Below are positions 18,324-27,774 of a stretch of DNA of 64,000 nucleotides, in pieces. The notes beneath the pieces are model-generated. The model was not told the DNA's origin. It saw nothing but the letters and a program-made list of their open reading frames with translations, and made no database searches. A program made the translations under genes and the position numbers. Location: contig NZ_CP036186.1 of NCBI RefSeq assembly GCF_015291885.1, positions 2,369,001 to 2,433,000 on the forward strand. Reading direction: 5' to 3'. Origin of the DNA: Stutzerimonas stutzeri. GTDB lineage: Bacteria > Pseudomonadota > Gammaproteobacteria > Pseudomonadales > Pseudomonadaceae. The first letter of the stretch is position 1. Every line of letters starts with the position of its first letter.

Positions 18324-21300
18324 TGGATTCGTTCGGTCAGAGTGATGGCCAGACGGCGGTTAGCGAACGCTTGACGCATTGCGCCAAGCAGCAGGCAGAC
18401 GAGCAGGGCGGCAATACCAAGGCCGATTCGCCATGGGTTGGGTGCTTCGGTCGGTTGTTCGGCGACTTCCTGCATGACCTGCCCGCGTACGGTTTCGCCT
18501 GCCATGGTGGCGTCAGAAGCGGGTGTGGCCGGCGAAGGTTGTGACACATCGAGAGCCAGCCCATACCCGACGGCCATCTGTTCGATGAATTCACGGGTGA
18601 TCGCCTCGCCTGTGTCGGCGCCGTGATCGCGGGTCAACACCTGCCAACGCTCGGTCAGCTCGCGGCGGGTGTCCTCGGACGCGTCCCAGTAGCCTTTGCG
18701 AATCGCCTCGACCATGCGCTCGATGAGCTGCGCCTGGGCGGTGGGGTTGTGTTCCTCGAACCATTGGCTCAGGCCGAGCTCGTGTCTGTCGGTGACGAAG
18801 GTGTCGTGCAGGGCCTGCCACTGATCGGCACGAACCAGGCTGCGGTCAGCTGCCTGCCAACCCCATAGGTTGTTGGCCACGTTCAGCACCTCCAGCGTGC
18901 CGGCGTAGCCCTCTTGTTGCATGGCCGTGATCCATTGCGGGTTCAGGTAGCGACTGCGCAGCTCTCGGGCGAGATAACTCGCCGCCCCAGTAGTCCGCGG
19001 TTCGCTTTTGCGTAGATCAGAGATATAGAGCGATGGGCTGGTGCCGTCGAGATGACGGGTCGCCAGAGACAGCCCGCCGAGAAACTCGAATGGATGATCC
19101 GTAGAAAGCACGCCATTCAGCTCGCTGGATCGGGCCATCACCGCCGCCTGGACACCCTTGAGTTGCTCAGCGAACAGGTTCTGACCGTCTATCTTTTCTC
19201 CCCAGCTCTTGGTGCCATAGCCATATTGCAGTCGTGAGAGGAATTGGTCGGCGAGCTGCGCCTCATCTTCCCATCGGGTCGAGTCAAGGGTGAGTTGAGA
19301 TACGCCGGTACCGTAATCGCCAGGCTCATTGCCAAACAGCCGTAGCTGAGACAGTTGTTCTGCGCTATCGGCATCGACGCCCTGGTCGCTTAGCCGTTGG
19401 GCCAGGGCTCTGCTATTGCTGGCCAGTACGTTGCCAGGCTCGTCGAGCGCCGCGAGCTGTTCAACCACATCGGCGAGCAAGCGCATGAAACCATCGAACT
19501 GGTCGCGATAAACGCTGGTGACCTGTACGACGACATCGATGCGCGGCCTGCCAAGTTCCGCTGCCGGAATAATCTGCAGCGCACGCACGCGTCCCCCGGT
19601 GTCCCAGACCGGCCGTACTCCCAGGGCATGCAGGATCTGACTTTCGAGGACGCCGAGATGGCGCATGGCTTCCGACGACCACAGACTGAAGGCAAGCTTT
19701 TGCGGCGTCTCGCCTTCGTGTTCCTCCCGGTAGCTCGCAAGCAGCTGCTCCAATGCCTTGCCGCCGGCCTCGTATGCTGTACGGGTCGGTAGTTTGTCTG
19801 CTTCAAACGCGTACAGGTTGCGCCCGCTTGGTACGTCTGGGTTGCGTACCGGGTCGCCGCCGGGGCCGGGGGCAATGAAGCCGCCGGCCAGGCCGGCCAG
19901 CAGTGCTTCGATTTCACCCGTCTCGGCCAGATTGGCGTCCAGATCGATTGCTCGCACGATTTGTTCGCGCAGACCTGGGTCATTGATCGAACCAGCTTGT
20001 TCGCCATTCCGAAGAAAGCGTTGCAGGGTGCGGTAGGGCAGACTCTTTTGCAGACCTGTGAAGTCTTCGGCCAGCGGTTCATCTTCGCTCAGCTTCAGCG
20101 CCTGCAGAAACGGCGGTCCCAGCTGCTGTAGCACTGTGGCCAGGCGGTGCTCTGGCGACGCCGCTTCGCCAAAGGTGTGTAGGCCCAGTGGCACATTCGC
20201 CTCGGCCATGTCGTGCAATCTATCGTGCAGCGCCTGAAGGAAGCCGTCTGGCTCGGTGTGCGTTCGCTCTTCGTTCCCGCCCAGGTCATCGAGCATCCGA
20301 CTTTGCAGCGCTAGCTGCCGGATACGCTCGACAGTGGCGTCGCGTACCGCGCCCTGATCGAGTTGCTGGTATTCGTGAATCAGTGCGTGCAGCTCTCGCA
20401 GCTCGTCGTAAAGACCGGCTGGGGCGAAAGGCGGCGTTTGGTGACTGATGATCACCGCACGACCGCGACGACGTGCCTGAATCGCCTCGCCGATATTGTC
20501 CTGAATATAGGGGTAGAACACTGGCAGGTCGCCTAGCGCCAGGAAGGGGTAGTCGCCGGCCGCCAGCCCTTTATTCTTGCCGGGCAACCACTCCTGGGTC
20601 CCGTGAGTGCCAAAGTGGATCAGTGCGTCGGCCTTGAAGCCGACTCGCAGCGCCTGATAAGCCGCCAGATAGAGGTGGTCCGGTGGGATCTTGCTGTCGT
20701 GATAAGCCTCGCCCGGGCGGCCGGCCCGCGGCGGTTGCGGTAGCAGCAATAACTTACCGAGGCGCACGGCCGGAATCACGAAGTGCAGTGCTCCATCGAT
20801 CTCGCGCAATGCCCAATGTGCCGCGGGATCACCCCAGCGTTCGTTCAGCGCGTGGCGGTCATGTTCGGGAAGGGTTGCCAGCCAGCGTTGGTATTGGTCC
20901 AACGACAACGTCAAGGCGAAGCCGTCAGCTAGCAATGTATCCAGTGTTTCCGGGCGGTAGTAACCGCCGAGCAGGCGCTGCGCGGTTTCGATCAGCTCAC
21001 TTTCATCGCTGGGCAGCACGTCATAACCGATTTGGCGCAATGCCAAGGAGAGCCGCGCCAGGCTGCGCGGCACGTTCAGATTTGATGCGGAAATGTTCTT
21101 TGCACCGTCGGGGTGGTTCCAGAAAATCACGGCCAGATGCTTTTCGGCTGGAGTCAGCCGGCGAAGACGAGACAGGCTGGCGACCTTGCCGAGTAGGGCC
21201 TCGAGCTGCTCCGGGATCGGCGTAGGCTCGCCATTCGTGATAGCGGCGATCACCAGTGGATCGGTCATGCCCCAGCTTTCCGGTACGGTCAGCATCGTCG

Positions 21301-22222
21301 CGGCGGTACGTGGCGTTACCCCGCTACTGGAGGCTCGCCAATGTGCCCGGTCCCCCTCGCGCCAGGTGAGAGTCGATAACACGGGGATGCCTAGCGCCAG
21401 GAATTCCGCCTGCCGAGCTGTACCGTTCTGCATGTGCTGCAGGTTGACCAATATCTCAATGCGAGCCGGCACGAGAACCTTGCTAAGCGCTTGTGGGTCT
21501 TTGTCATCCGCCCAGAATGCCAACGGTGCCTGACCACGGGCCTCGCTACGGCGGATGAGCTCATCGATCAGCTGAAGTTGGCCGTCGACCAGCGCACCGC
21601 GATGGATCGCGAACGCTACCCGTGGTGCCTGGGGCGCCCAGCGTTCGGCTCCCCAGGCTAGATAGTCGTCCAGAACTTCGAATGGGCCAGGTGCATCAGG
21701 ATGGTAGAAACCCGTGCTGGCGAGTTCGGTCGGGGGCGCAATGGATTCATTTTCAGCTCCGTCGTGCCGGGCGCGAAGGTAAGCGAACAGGTTTCGCAGG
21801 TTTTGCTCGCCGCCGTTTTCGTAGTATCCGATCAGCAGCCTCGCCTCGGCGGCGGGCAAGTTACCGGACGCGGGGGCGCCACCGCCTACGCGTATCCACG
21901 GTGTAGTAGTCGCGCTGAGTCGGTCGCCGAGAGCCTGCTGAACGGCGTTTAGGTCGGCGGGCCTAGGCGTATCCAGGATCAGTAGGGCAGCAGTTTCGTC
22001 CAGCCCCTTAGCGAAGGCGGCAGAGGATACCCGCGTACTACTCAGCGCAACGCCCGATTCGTTCGCCCAGCTGGCAAGCCGATCGAGCTTGCCTTGCAGC
22101 ACGAAGTCGGTTGTCACGACCTGTACCCGAAGCGCCCTCGGCTGCGCTGGCTCGGCAAAGGCAAGCGCACCCCAGCCGGCCAGCGCCAGGATGAGCAGGC
22201 TGGTTTGGATCAGGCAGTGCAT
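18320..22222 (-). CDS. Periplasmic membrane-anchored CobN-like chelatase
   Basis: The 1300-residue product carries the CobN/magnesium-chelatase-H fold, with hallmark GTHGTQEWLPGKNKGLAAGD and FWNHPDGAKNISASNLNVPR. Unlike the cytoplasmic CobN of cobalamin synthesis it has a cleavable signal (ends ALAFAEPAQP) and a C-terminal membrane anchor (PWRIGLGIAALLVCLLLG), so the catalytic body should face the periplasm. No CobS/CobT ATPase partner lies nearby. The setting, with a TonB-dependent receptor before and an ExbB/ExbD-like pair after, recalls the zinc-starvation cluster PA1922-PA1925 of P. aeruginosa (from memory). The start at 22222 is one base after the receptor's downstream stop, TGATATG. A role in handling a metallo-tetrapyrrole or metallophore is inference. 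Confidence 0.88.
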   Translation of the reverse strand: MHCLIQTSLLILALAGWGALAFAEPAQPRALRVQVVTTDFVLQGKLDRLASWANESGVALSSTRVSSAAFAKGLDETAALLILDTPRPADLNAVQQALGDRLSATTTPWIRVGGGAPASGNLPAAEARLLIGYYENGGEQNLRNLFAYLRARHDGAENESIAPPTELASTGFYHPDAPGPFEVLDDYLAWGAERWAPQAPRVAFAIHRGALVDGQLQLIDELIRRSEARGQAPLAFWADDKDPQALSKVLVPARIEILVNLQHMQNGTARQAEFLALGIPVLSTLTWREGDRAHWRASSSGVTPRTAATMLTVPESWGMTDPLVIAAITNGEPTPIPEQLEALLGKVASLSRLRRLTPAEKHLAVIFWNHPDGAKNISASNLNVPRSLARLSLALRQIGYDVLPSDESELIETAQRLLGGYYRPETLDTLLADGFALTLSLDQYQRWLATLPEHDRHALNERWGDPAAHWALREIDGALHFVIPAVRLGKLLLLPQPPRAGRPGEAYHDSKIPPDHLYLAAYQALRVGFKADALIHFGTHGTQEWLPGKNKGLAAGDYPFLALGDLPVFYPYIQDNIGEAIQARRRGRAVIISHQTPPFAPAGLYDELRELHALIHEYQQLDQGAVRDATVERIRQLALQSRMLDDLGGNEERTHTEPDGFLQALHDRLHDMAEANVPLGLHTFGEAASPEHRLATVLQQLGPPFLQALKLSEDEPLAEDFTGLQKSLPYRTLQRFLRNGEQAGSINDPGLREQIVRAIDLDANLAETGEIEALLAGLAGGFIAPGPGGDPVRNPDVPSGRNLYAFEADKLPTRTAYEAGGKALEQLLASYREEHEGETPQKLAFSLWSSEAMRHLGVLESQILHALGVRPVWDTGGRVRALQIIPAAELGRPRIDVVVQVTSVYRDQFDGFMRLLADVVEQLAALDEPGNVLASNSRALAQRLSDQGVDADSAEQLSQLRLFGNEPGDYGTGVSQLTLDSTRWEDEAQLADQFLSRLQYGYGTKSWGEKIDGQNLFAEQLKGVQAAVMARSSELNGVLSTDHPFEFLGGLSLATRHLDGTSPSLYISDLRKSEPRTTGAASYLARELRSRYLNPQWITAMQQEGYAGTLEVLNVANNLWGWQAADRSLVRADQWQALHDTFVTDRHELGLSQWFEEHNPTAQAQLIERMVEAIRKGYWDASEDTRRELTERWQVLTRDHGADTGEAITREFIEQMAVGYGLALDVSQPSPATPASDATMAGETVRGQVMQEVAEQPTEAPNPWRIGLGIAALLVCLLLGAMRQAFANRRLAITLTERIQ

Positions 22223-22223
22223 A

Positions 22224-24185
22224 TCAGAAACTCAGATTCACGCCGACGTGGTAAGTCCGGCCGGGTTCGGCGAAGCCGAAATTGTCGGACACATCGCTGA
22301 AGTCTTCGTCAGTGAGGTTTTCGATGCCGCCTCGAATGCTGAGATTTTCGGTGATGCGCTGGGTCAGTTCCAGGTACCACAGGCTGTAGGCCGGCACTGC
22401 ATAGGCGGTATTGCTGGAGTAGGTCAGCTAGCTGCCTACGTATTCGCCACGCAGTTGCCCGGTAAAGCGGGCGTTCGGTGTCCATTGCATTCGGGTGTTG
22501 GCCAGATGCCGAGCGCGATCACCCAGCCTGCGGTCGCCGCTACGGTCGATGGCGTCCAGATAGGTGTAGTTCAGATCCCAGCGCAGGTTGGCTGGTAGAT
22601 CCAAACCGCCACCCAGCTCGAGGCCGCGAATACGCGCCTTGTCGACGTTATCGTAGTTGCGTATCTCGCGGCCACGTTGGCCACAGCTCGCCACGCACAC
22701 GGTCTGGATCAGGCCGCGAACGTTGTTCTGGAACAGCCCAGCATTCAGCGACCAGCCGTTCGCCTGGTAGTCTGCGCTGAGCTCATAGGTGGTGTTCGTT
22801 TCGGGTTCGAGGTCTGGATTCCCGAAAATAGTGAACATTCCGCCGCCGCCAACGGCCGAATAGCCTGGCGACAGCTGCTTGAGCGATGGCGCCTTGAAGC
22901 CGCGGCCGCCGCCACCCTTGATCGTCAGTTCATCGTTGACGTGATGGACGAGGTAGGCGCGCGGGCTGTTGTGCCAGCCATATTCCTCGTGGCGGTCAAA
23001 ACGATTCCCCAGTACCAGCGACCAGGAAGGATCGAACTCGATTTCGTCCTGCAGAAACAACGCGCGATGAATGATGCTCGCATCGCCGGTAGAGAATCCT
23101 CCGTCCTCCAGTTGCTCGTTGCGCCATTCGCCACCGAGCGTCACCAGGTGCATGTCGGCCACCGGCATACTCAGGCTGCCGTCGACGATATCGTCGGTGA
23201 GTTCCTGGCGCGGCGAAGTGGGAATGACATCGTTGGTAAAACGGTTGTTACGCTCCAGGGTGTTGCGATAGGCGCGAAGCGAGCTGGCGCCCCACGACCA
23301 ATCACCACTATGGGCGATGGAGAATCGTTCGCGCTCGATGCGATCGCTGGACTCGTAGTCGACAGGCCTAGCACCTGCACGGCGCGTATTGCGCCAGCGA
23401 TCTTCCAGCCCGTTGGCGTAGGTTAGGTCGATTCGCTGAGCGGCGTCTGGCGTCCAGCTCAGAGAGACGCTGCCGCTATGGGCATCACGGCCTTCGATTT
23501 CCGACAGGGCTGCATCACGATGTAGGGGCGTTTCCTGCCGTCGCCGCGTCTCGCCGCTCAGTGACAGGCCCAGCACATCAGGTATCAGCGGGCCGCCGGT
23601 ATACACACCCAGCTGGTGCGTCTGGCCGCCCCGATCATCCTCGCGCACGCCACCATTGAGCTGTGCCGCACCATGCCAGGCGTCCGTGCTGCGACGGGTA
23701 ATGACGTTGACCACACCACCAAGCGCCTCGGAACCGTAGAGCGAGGACATTGGCCCGCGTATCACCTCGATTCGCTCGATGGCCTCCACCGGAACCCAGC
23801 CTAGATCGAAATCGGCATGGGCGACGGCGCCGCCGGCGGTATTGATGCGCTGTCCATTCACCAGCACCAACGTGTGCTCGCTCCCCATGCCGCGAATGCT
23901 CACACCGCGGCGAGTCATGCCGATGCCGGTGAATTGCAAACCTGGCGTGCCACGCAGGGCATCCTCCAGATCTTGAACCGGGCGCAGGGTCAATTCGTCG
24001 TGAGTGATGACGGTAACGCTCGCCGGCGCATCGTTCAGCTGACGCACCGTAGAGGTTGCAGTGACGACGGTGGGCTCCAGATGCAGCGCGTTGTCGGCGC
24101 CCAGCGCTGCCAGAGGCAGGCAAGCCAGAACGGAGAAGAGTCGAGCTGGGGAGCAAAGATCAGGAGTGCTGAAACGGCGGGACAT
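22224..24185 (-). pseudogene. TonB-dependent receptor with in-frame TAG at codon 586
   Basis: The first frame runs from 24185 to a TAG at 22430-22428 and encodes signal peptide, TonB-box region (EPTVVTATSTV), plug (GMTRRGVSIRGMGSEHTLVL) and most of the barrel. Beyond the TAG the same frame continues for 67 more codons through LTYSSNTAYAVPAYSLWY, GGIENLTDEDFSD and the final strand GRTYHVGVNLSF, stopping at 22224, one base before the cobN-like ATG. The conserved C-terminal strands and terminal Phe are thus separated from the protein by one amber codon. Without them BAM insertion would fail. The full gene would be 653 residues. Explanations are a nonsense mutation, an amber suppressor strain, or a sequencing error. 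AAGGAAG precedes the start. Confidence 0.85.
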
Positions 24186-24261
24186 CTAATCATCTTCCTT
24201 GGCTGATTGGGTGTAGCGATGCAAGCCGCACCGGCAGGGCGACTTTGCATCCGAGGGTGCA

Positions 24262-24519
24262 TCAGTTCTTTTTCGCGAAACCAGCGAAGCGCTTGTTGAA
24301 GCCGGCAATGCGGCCTTCGGTGGTGGTTTTGCGCTGTTTGCCCGTGTAGATCGGGTGCGACGCACTGGAAACATCGAGCGCGATATACGGGTAGGTATTG
24401 CCGTCCGTGTGCTGCTGGGTGCGATTGGTGTCGGCGGTCGAACCGATCAGAAAAAAGACGTCCGCCGCGGTGTCGTGAAACAGCACTGGGCGGTAGTAGG
24501 GATGGATACCTGGTTTCAT
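24262..24519 (-). CDS. rpmE2: 50S ribosomal protein L31 type B (zinc-free form)
   Basis: This 85-residue protein has L31 sequence ([48 protein letters not shown]) and no cysteine at all. It is therefore the type B form that replaces zinc-binding L31 on ribosomes under zinc starvation and so frees zinc. Such genes are Zur-regulated in many bacteria, and a matching palindrome lies 44 bases upstream of the start. It heads a run of five minus-strand genes. The receptor gene begins 76 bases downstream. Confidence 0.93.
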   Translation of the reverse strand: MKPGIHPYYRPVLFHDTAADVFFLIGSTADTNRTQQHTDGNTYPYIALDVSSASHPIYTGKQRKTTTEGRIAGFNKRFAGFAKKN

Positions 24520-24562
24520 GAGTCCGTCCTTTCAGGAAGTACAATGTCGATGTCAGAAACAC

Positions 24563-24575
24563 GTTATAACATAAC
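24563..24575. promoter_or_regulatory. Zur-box-like operator
   Basis: GTTATAACATAAC matches the core of the enterobacterial and pseudomonad Zur consensus (GTTATANNATAAC) with perfect GTTAT/ATAAC arms. It lies 44-56 bases before the L31B start on the minus strand, a position suited to repressor control of the operon. Nothing similar is seen before the other four genes, which supports a single promoter. Confidence 0.75.
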
Positions 24576-24581
24576 GCTAAT

Positions 24582-24952
24582 GAGGCGAGCGAGACCCCAC
24601 TGGTGCTTAGCTGGGTGAAGCAGGGTAGGTATCGGAAAGGTAGCCTTGCCGCAAACCCATACGCATGTCGGGTAGTGGTGGGTGACTGAATGCGATATCG
24701 CGATGAGCGACCAGACGTTCTGCTCGTGATGCTCACCGCTCGGCACATTGGCAGTCAGCAGACGCATGCGTCAGGTCAGGTTACATATTGCGGATGTAGG
24801 TAATTGCGGAGTGGGGCGCGGTTCTGGATGAGCACTGGAATCTCACCAGAAGCACCGCGATGACATTCCGGTTATCCCATTTGAAACAGGGGGCGCCTAG
24901 GTAATTCCTTCAGGCTTATCTGGGCGCCTGTTCGCTGGTTTTCGCTATATGG
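24582..24952. other. Gene-free stretch between the Zur operon and ohr
   Basis: I find no convincing gene here; short frames lack start signals and familiar sequence. The right end holds an inverted repeat described separately. It includes several ATGCG/CGCAT inverted pairs near 24660-24770, without a clear function. Confidence 0.35.
24885..24932 (-). terminator. Possible terminator after ohr
   Basis: AACAGG plus GGCGCC on one side pair with GGCGCC overlapping CCTGTT on the other across a long loop, 20 bases past the ohr stop. On the minus strand three T follow. The stem is interrupted, so the call is weak. Confidence 0.3.
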
Positions 24953-25378
24953 TCACTTCAACACCAACCGCACGTCGATATTCCCGCGCGTTGCATTGGA
25001 GTAGGGGCAAACCTGATGCGCCGCGTCGATCAGGCGTTGAGCCAGATTACGGTCAAGCCCAGGCAGGCTGATCTGCAGCTCGACTTCCAGGCCGAAGCCC
25101 CCAGGGATCTGGCCAATACCGACATTGGCGGTAACGGCGGTCTCAGCCGGCAGCGCCTGTTTCTGTTGGCCCGCGATGAACTTCATTGCCCCGATGAAGC
25201 AAGCCGAGTACCCGGCCGCAAACAGCTGCTCCGGGTTGGTCGCTTCGCCGCCTTGGCCACCCAGCTCGCGAGGAGTGCTGAGGTTGACGTCCAATGCACC
25301 GTCAGACGATAAGGCTCGGCCGTCGCGACCTCCAGTGGTGGTTACGGTAGCGGTATAGAGAGCTTGGATGGATTGCAT
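24953..25378 (-). CDS. ohr: Organic hydroperoxide resistance protein Ohr
   Basis: The ATG at 25378 gives the standard 141-residue Ohr; upstream frame is non-homologous. It starts [20 protein letters not shown] and has both catalytic cysteines, in [12 protein letters not shown] and [13 protein letters not shown]. Ohr is a cytoplasmic thiol peroxidase that reduces organic and lipid hydroperoxides using lipoylated partners. Its repressor ohrR lies just upstream on the same strand, and two palindromes between them fit OhrR sites. Confidence 0.95.
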   Translation of the reverse strand: MQSIQALYTATVTTTGGRDGRALSSDGALDVNLSTPRELGGQGGEATNPEQLFAAGYSACFIGAMKFIAGQQKQALPAETAVTANVGIGQIPGGFGLEVELQISLPGLDRNLAQRLIDAAHQVCPYSNATRGNIDVRLVLK

Positions 25379-25410
25379 GGTCTTCTCCGTGGATGCTTTG
25401 TGATAATACG

Positions 25411-25420
25411 TTGCGCGCAA
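25411..25420. promoter_or_regulatory. ohr: Candidate OhrR operator, ohr-proximal
   Basis: TTGCGCGCAA is a perfect 10-bp palindrome about 33 bases upstream of ohr. Flanks CGTATTA and AGTAATTAG extend an AT-rich context. A near-copy lies 43 bases away. Paired sites between ohrR and ohr are the usual arrangement for this peroxide-sensing repressor, but the exact consensus in this genus is from memory. Confidence 0.5.
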
Positions 25421-25453
25421 AGTAATTAGCTGAAGAAGGTATGCTTGATTTAG

Positions 25454-25464
25454 TTGGCGCGCAA
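25454..25464. promoter_or_regulatory. ohr: Candidate OhrR operator, distal copy
   Basis: TTGGCGCGCAA repeats the proximal site with one inserted G, in the setting TTTAG before and GGTATT after. The two copies are centred 43-44 bases apart, about four helical turns, so two dimers could bind the same face. Confidence 0.45.
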
Positions 25465-25517
25465 GGTATTTTCGGGGCGGTTTGGGATACTCGAATAGGG
25501 GCAGCGACGAGCGGACG

Positions 25518-25967
25518 TCAGACCAGCTTTTGCAGCGCGCTGCGCAGCGCGACAATCTGGTCCTTCAGCGCAGCGATGGTTTCAGGGGACTGACCGCTTG
25601 CACCAAGGATATTCGTGGGAAAGCACTCGGCTTCTGCCTGCAAAGCGCGACCCTTCTCGGTCACTCGTAATTCGACTACGCGCTCGTCGTCGGTGCGTCG
25701 GGTCCGGGTGATAAAACCTTCAGCCTCAAGCCGTTTCAGTAGCGGTGTCAGTGAACCTGGGTCAGTCAACAGACGCGCACTGATGTCACCAACGGTGATG
25801 CCGTCCTCTTCCCAAAGCACCAGCATGGCCAAGTATTGCGGATAGGTCAGCCCAATTCGCTGGAGCATGGGTTTGTAGACCTTGGTCATCAGCAGCGAGG
25901 TTGAATGCAATGCGAAGCAAAGTTGATTGTCCAGCTGCAGTGCCGGGCAGGAGCGGGGCTTGGTCAT
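25518..25967 (-). CDS. ohrR: MarR-family organic-peroxide repressor OhrR
   Basis: The start at 25967 gives 149 residues beginning [20 protein letters not shown], where Cys17 is the peroxide-sensing cysteine in the conserved LDNQLCFAL motif. The winged helix follows ([20 protein letters not shown], wing near [10 protein letters not shown]). A second Cys near residue 121 (AEAECFPTN) could make it a two-cysteine sensor. Oxidation releases it from DNA and induces ohr, 139 bases downstream. The IS3 element begins about 170 bases upstream of the start, so its promoter region remains intact. Confidence 0.92.
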   Translation of the reverse strand: MTKPRSCPALQLDNQLCFALHSTSLLMTKVYKPMLQRIGLTYPQYLAMLVLWEEDGITVGDISARLLTDPGSLTPLLKRLEAEGFITRTRRTDDERVVELRVTEKGRALQAEAECFPTNILGASGQSPETIAALKDQIVALRSALQKLV

Positions 25968-26202
25968 GATCGAAGAGGTCAGAGCGAGGTGAGCCGTAAC
26001 GTTATCGCCCAAACTCTTGGGGCGCAAATGTAATGCACTGCTGACGACGGTAGCGACGATGCATCCGTACATTCTTGCAGAGCCATCTATTCCGTTGAAA
26101 AAACGAATGCATGAAGGCAGAACTGAAATCCCGCCGCGTCAGGATAGTTGTCGTGTGAGTTGATTCGATGAGTCTTGGTCGGTGGGCGGAAGTGAGAGCC
26201 GT

Positions 26203-26703
26203 GTGGCGCGTTATTCGATAGAGCATCGGGAGTGGGTGGTGCGGCAAATGATGCCGCCCTTGAACCGGACGGTGCCGGAGCTGGTGGAAGCGACAGGCAT
26301 TACCGATGCCACCCTGTATGCTTGGCGCAAACAGGCCAGAGCAGCGGGAGCAGTGGTGCCGGGAGATGGACAGCAGGCCGACCAGTGGTCGAGCCAGGAC
26401 AAGTTTCGGGTGGTGCTGGAAAGCGCCAGCCTCAATGCGGCCGAGCTGGCGGAGTACTGCCGGCGCAAAGGCCTGTATGTCGAGCAGATTAAGGCCTGGC
26501 GCGAAGCCTGCGAGCAGGCCAACGGCTCGGTTCAGCCAAGCAAGACCCGGCGCGAGCGCGAAGAGGAAAAGGCCGCGAAGAAGCGCATCAAGCAGCTGGA
26601 GCGTGAGCTGCGGCGCAAGGATGCGGCGCTGGCAGAAACCGCGGCCCTGCTGGTGTTGCGAAAAAAAGCCGAGGCGCTCTGGGGGAAGGACGAGGACGAA
26701 TGA
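26203..26703 (+). CDS. IS3-family transposase OrfA
   Basis: The product has a helix-turn-helix (VPELVEATGITDATLYAWRK), a second HTH-like region (LNAAELAEYCRRKGLYVEQI) and a C-terminal leucine-zipper-like coiled coil rich in Arg/Lys/Glu. The GTG at 26203 (giving MARYSIEHREWVV) is chosen over the GTG at 26182 because only it has a GAGAG ribosome-binding site. Its stop overlaps the OrfB start as ATGA, so OrfB is made by coupling rather than by the programmed frameshift used in many IS3 elements. Confidence 0.9.
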   Translation: MARYSIEHREWVVRQMMPPLNRTVPELVEATGITDATLYAWRKQARAAGAVVPGDGQQADQWSSQDKFRVVLESASLNAAELAEYCRRKGLYVEQIKAWREACEQANGSVQPSKTRREREEEKAAKKRIKQLERELRRKDAALAETAALLVLRKKAEALWGKDEDE

Positions 26704-27749
26704 TCAGCGCCCCGGATCGCCGTGAAACCCTGCAGTTGATCGAGGAAGCCGTGGCGGCGGGAGCGCGGCGGGCGCAGGCCTGCGCCGAACTGGGCCTGTC
26801 GTTGCGCAGCCTGCAGCGCTGGCAGCACTGCCCGGAGGATCGGCGTCCTTCGGCACAACGAGCTGAGCCGGCCAACAAGCTGAGTCCGCAAGAGCGCCGC
26901 CGCGTGCTGGAGGCCGCCAACCAGCCCGAGTTTGCCAGCCTGCCGCCGCAGCAGATCGTGGCGCGGCTGGCCGATCAGGGCACCTGGCTGGCCTCGGAGT
27001 CGACCTTCTACCGGGTGCTGAAGGAAGCCGAACAGCAGCATCCGCGCGGCCGCAGTCGCCCACCGGTGAAACGAGCGCTGACGACCCATGTGGCCGACGG
27101 CCCGAACCAGCTGTGGTGCTGGGACATCACCTGGCTGCCGACCACGGTCAAGGGCCGTTACTTCTACTGGTACATGATCAAGGACGTCTACAGCCGCAAG
27201 CTGGTGGCCAACGAGGTGCATGAAAGTGAAAGCGCCGAGCAGGCCGCCCAGCTGCTACGCCAGGCCTGCCTACGTGAACAGCGGGCAGGCCAGCCGCTGG
27301 TACTGCACTCGGACAACGGCAGCGCGATGAAGGGCTCGACCATGCTGGCGGCCATGCAGAACCTGGGTGTGATGCCCTCGTTCAGCCGCCCGCGGGTGAG
27401 CAATGACAACGCCTATGCCGAGGCCCTGTTCCGCACGGCGAAGTACTGCCCGCTGTGGCCGGAGCGGCCCTTCGACACGCTGGAGCAGGCCAGGAGCTGG
27501 GTGAACCGCTTCGTGGACTGGTACAACCATGAACATCGCCACAGCGCCCTGAAGTTCGTGACCCCGGCGCAGCGACATACCGGCCAAGCGGAAGAGCTGC
27601 TGCGCAAGCGTATCGAGCTGTACGAGGCGGCACGCGCACGGTACCCGGAGCGCTGGAGCGGCGACATCAGGAACTGGTCACTGGCACCGATCGTGTGCCT
27701 GAACCCTGAGCGGGAAGCGGTACTGCAGCAAACATCAAAGGCAGCGTGA
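26700..27749 (+). CDS. IS3-family transposase OrfB (DDE integrase core)
   Basis: The 349-residue catalytic subunit has the DDE triad in LWCWDITWLP, VLHSDNGSAMKGS and SNDNAYAEALFRTAKYCPLW. The N-terminal region contains another HTH. Length and motifs are complete, so the element is likely still competent. The gene ends 5 bases before the right inverted repeat. Confidence 0.93.
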   Translation: MISAPDRRETLQLIEEAVAAGARRAQACAELGLSLRSLQRWQHCPEDRRPSAQRAEPANKLSPQERRRVLEAANQPEFASLPPQQIVARLADQGTWLASESTFYRVLKEAEQQHPRGRSRPPVKRALTTHVADGPNQLWCWDITWLPTTVKGRYFYWYMIKDVYSRKLVANEVHESESAEQAAQLLRQACLREQRAGQPLVLHSDNGSAMKGSTMLAAMQNLGVMPSFSRPRVSNDNAYAEALFRTAKYCPLWPERPFDTLEQARSWVNRFVDWYNHEHRHSALKFVTPAQRHTGQAEELLRKRIELYEAARARYPERWSGDIRNWSLAPIVCLNPEREAVLQQTSKAA

Positions 27750-27774
27750 CACGCTCACGCGACAACTACCTTGA

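Larger units (their letters stand above)
26139..27774 (+). mobile_element. IS3-family insertion sequence with imperfect terminal repeats
   Basis: Left end TCAGGATAGTTGTCGTGTGA and the reverse complement of the right end TCAAGGTAGTTGTCGCGTGA match at about 17 of 20 bases and bracket two overlapping transposase genes. The element is about 1.6 kb, normal for IS3. Immediate flanks (CGCCGCG left, AAATCG right) show no obvious target duplication, so the exact ends or a past rearrangement are uncertain. It sits between ohrR and the AT-rich leader of nirK. Confidence 0.75.

Noticed and set aside
22224..24185. Cobalamin riboswitch controlling the receptor and cobN-like genes
   Set aside because: The 76-base gap before the receptor is too short for one, and the only upstream signal is a Zur-type palindrome before L31B.
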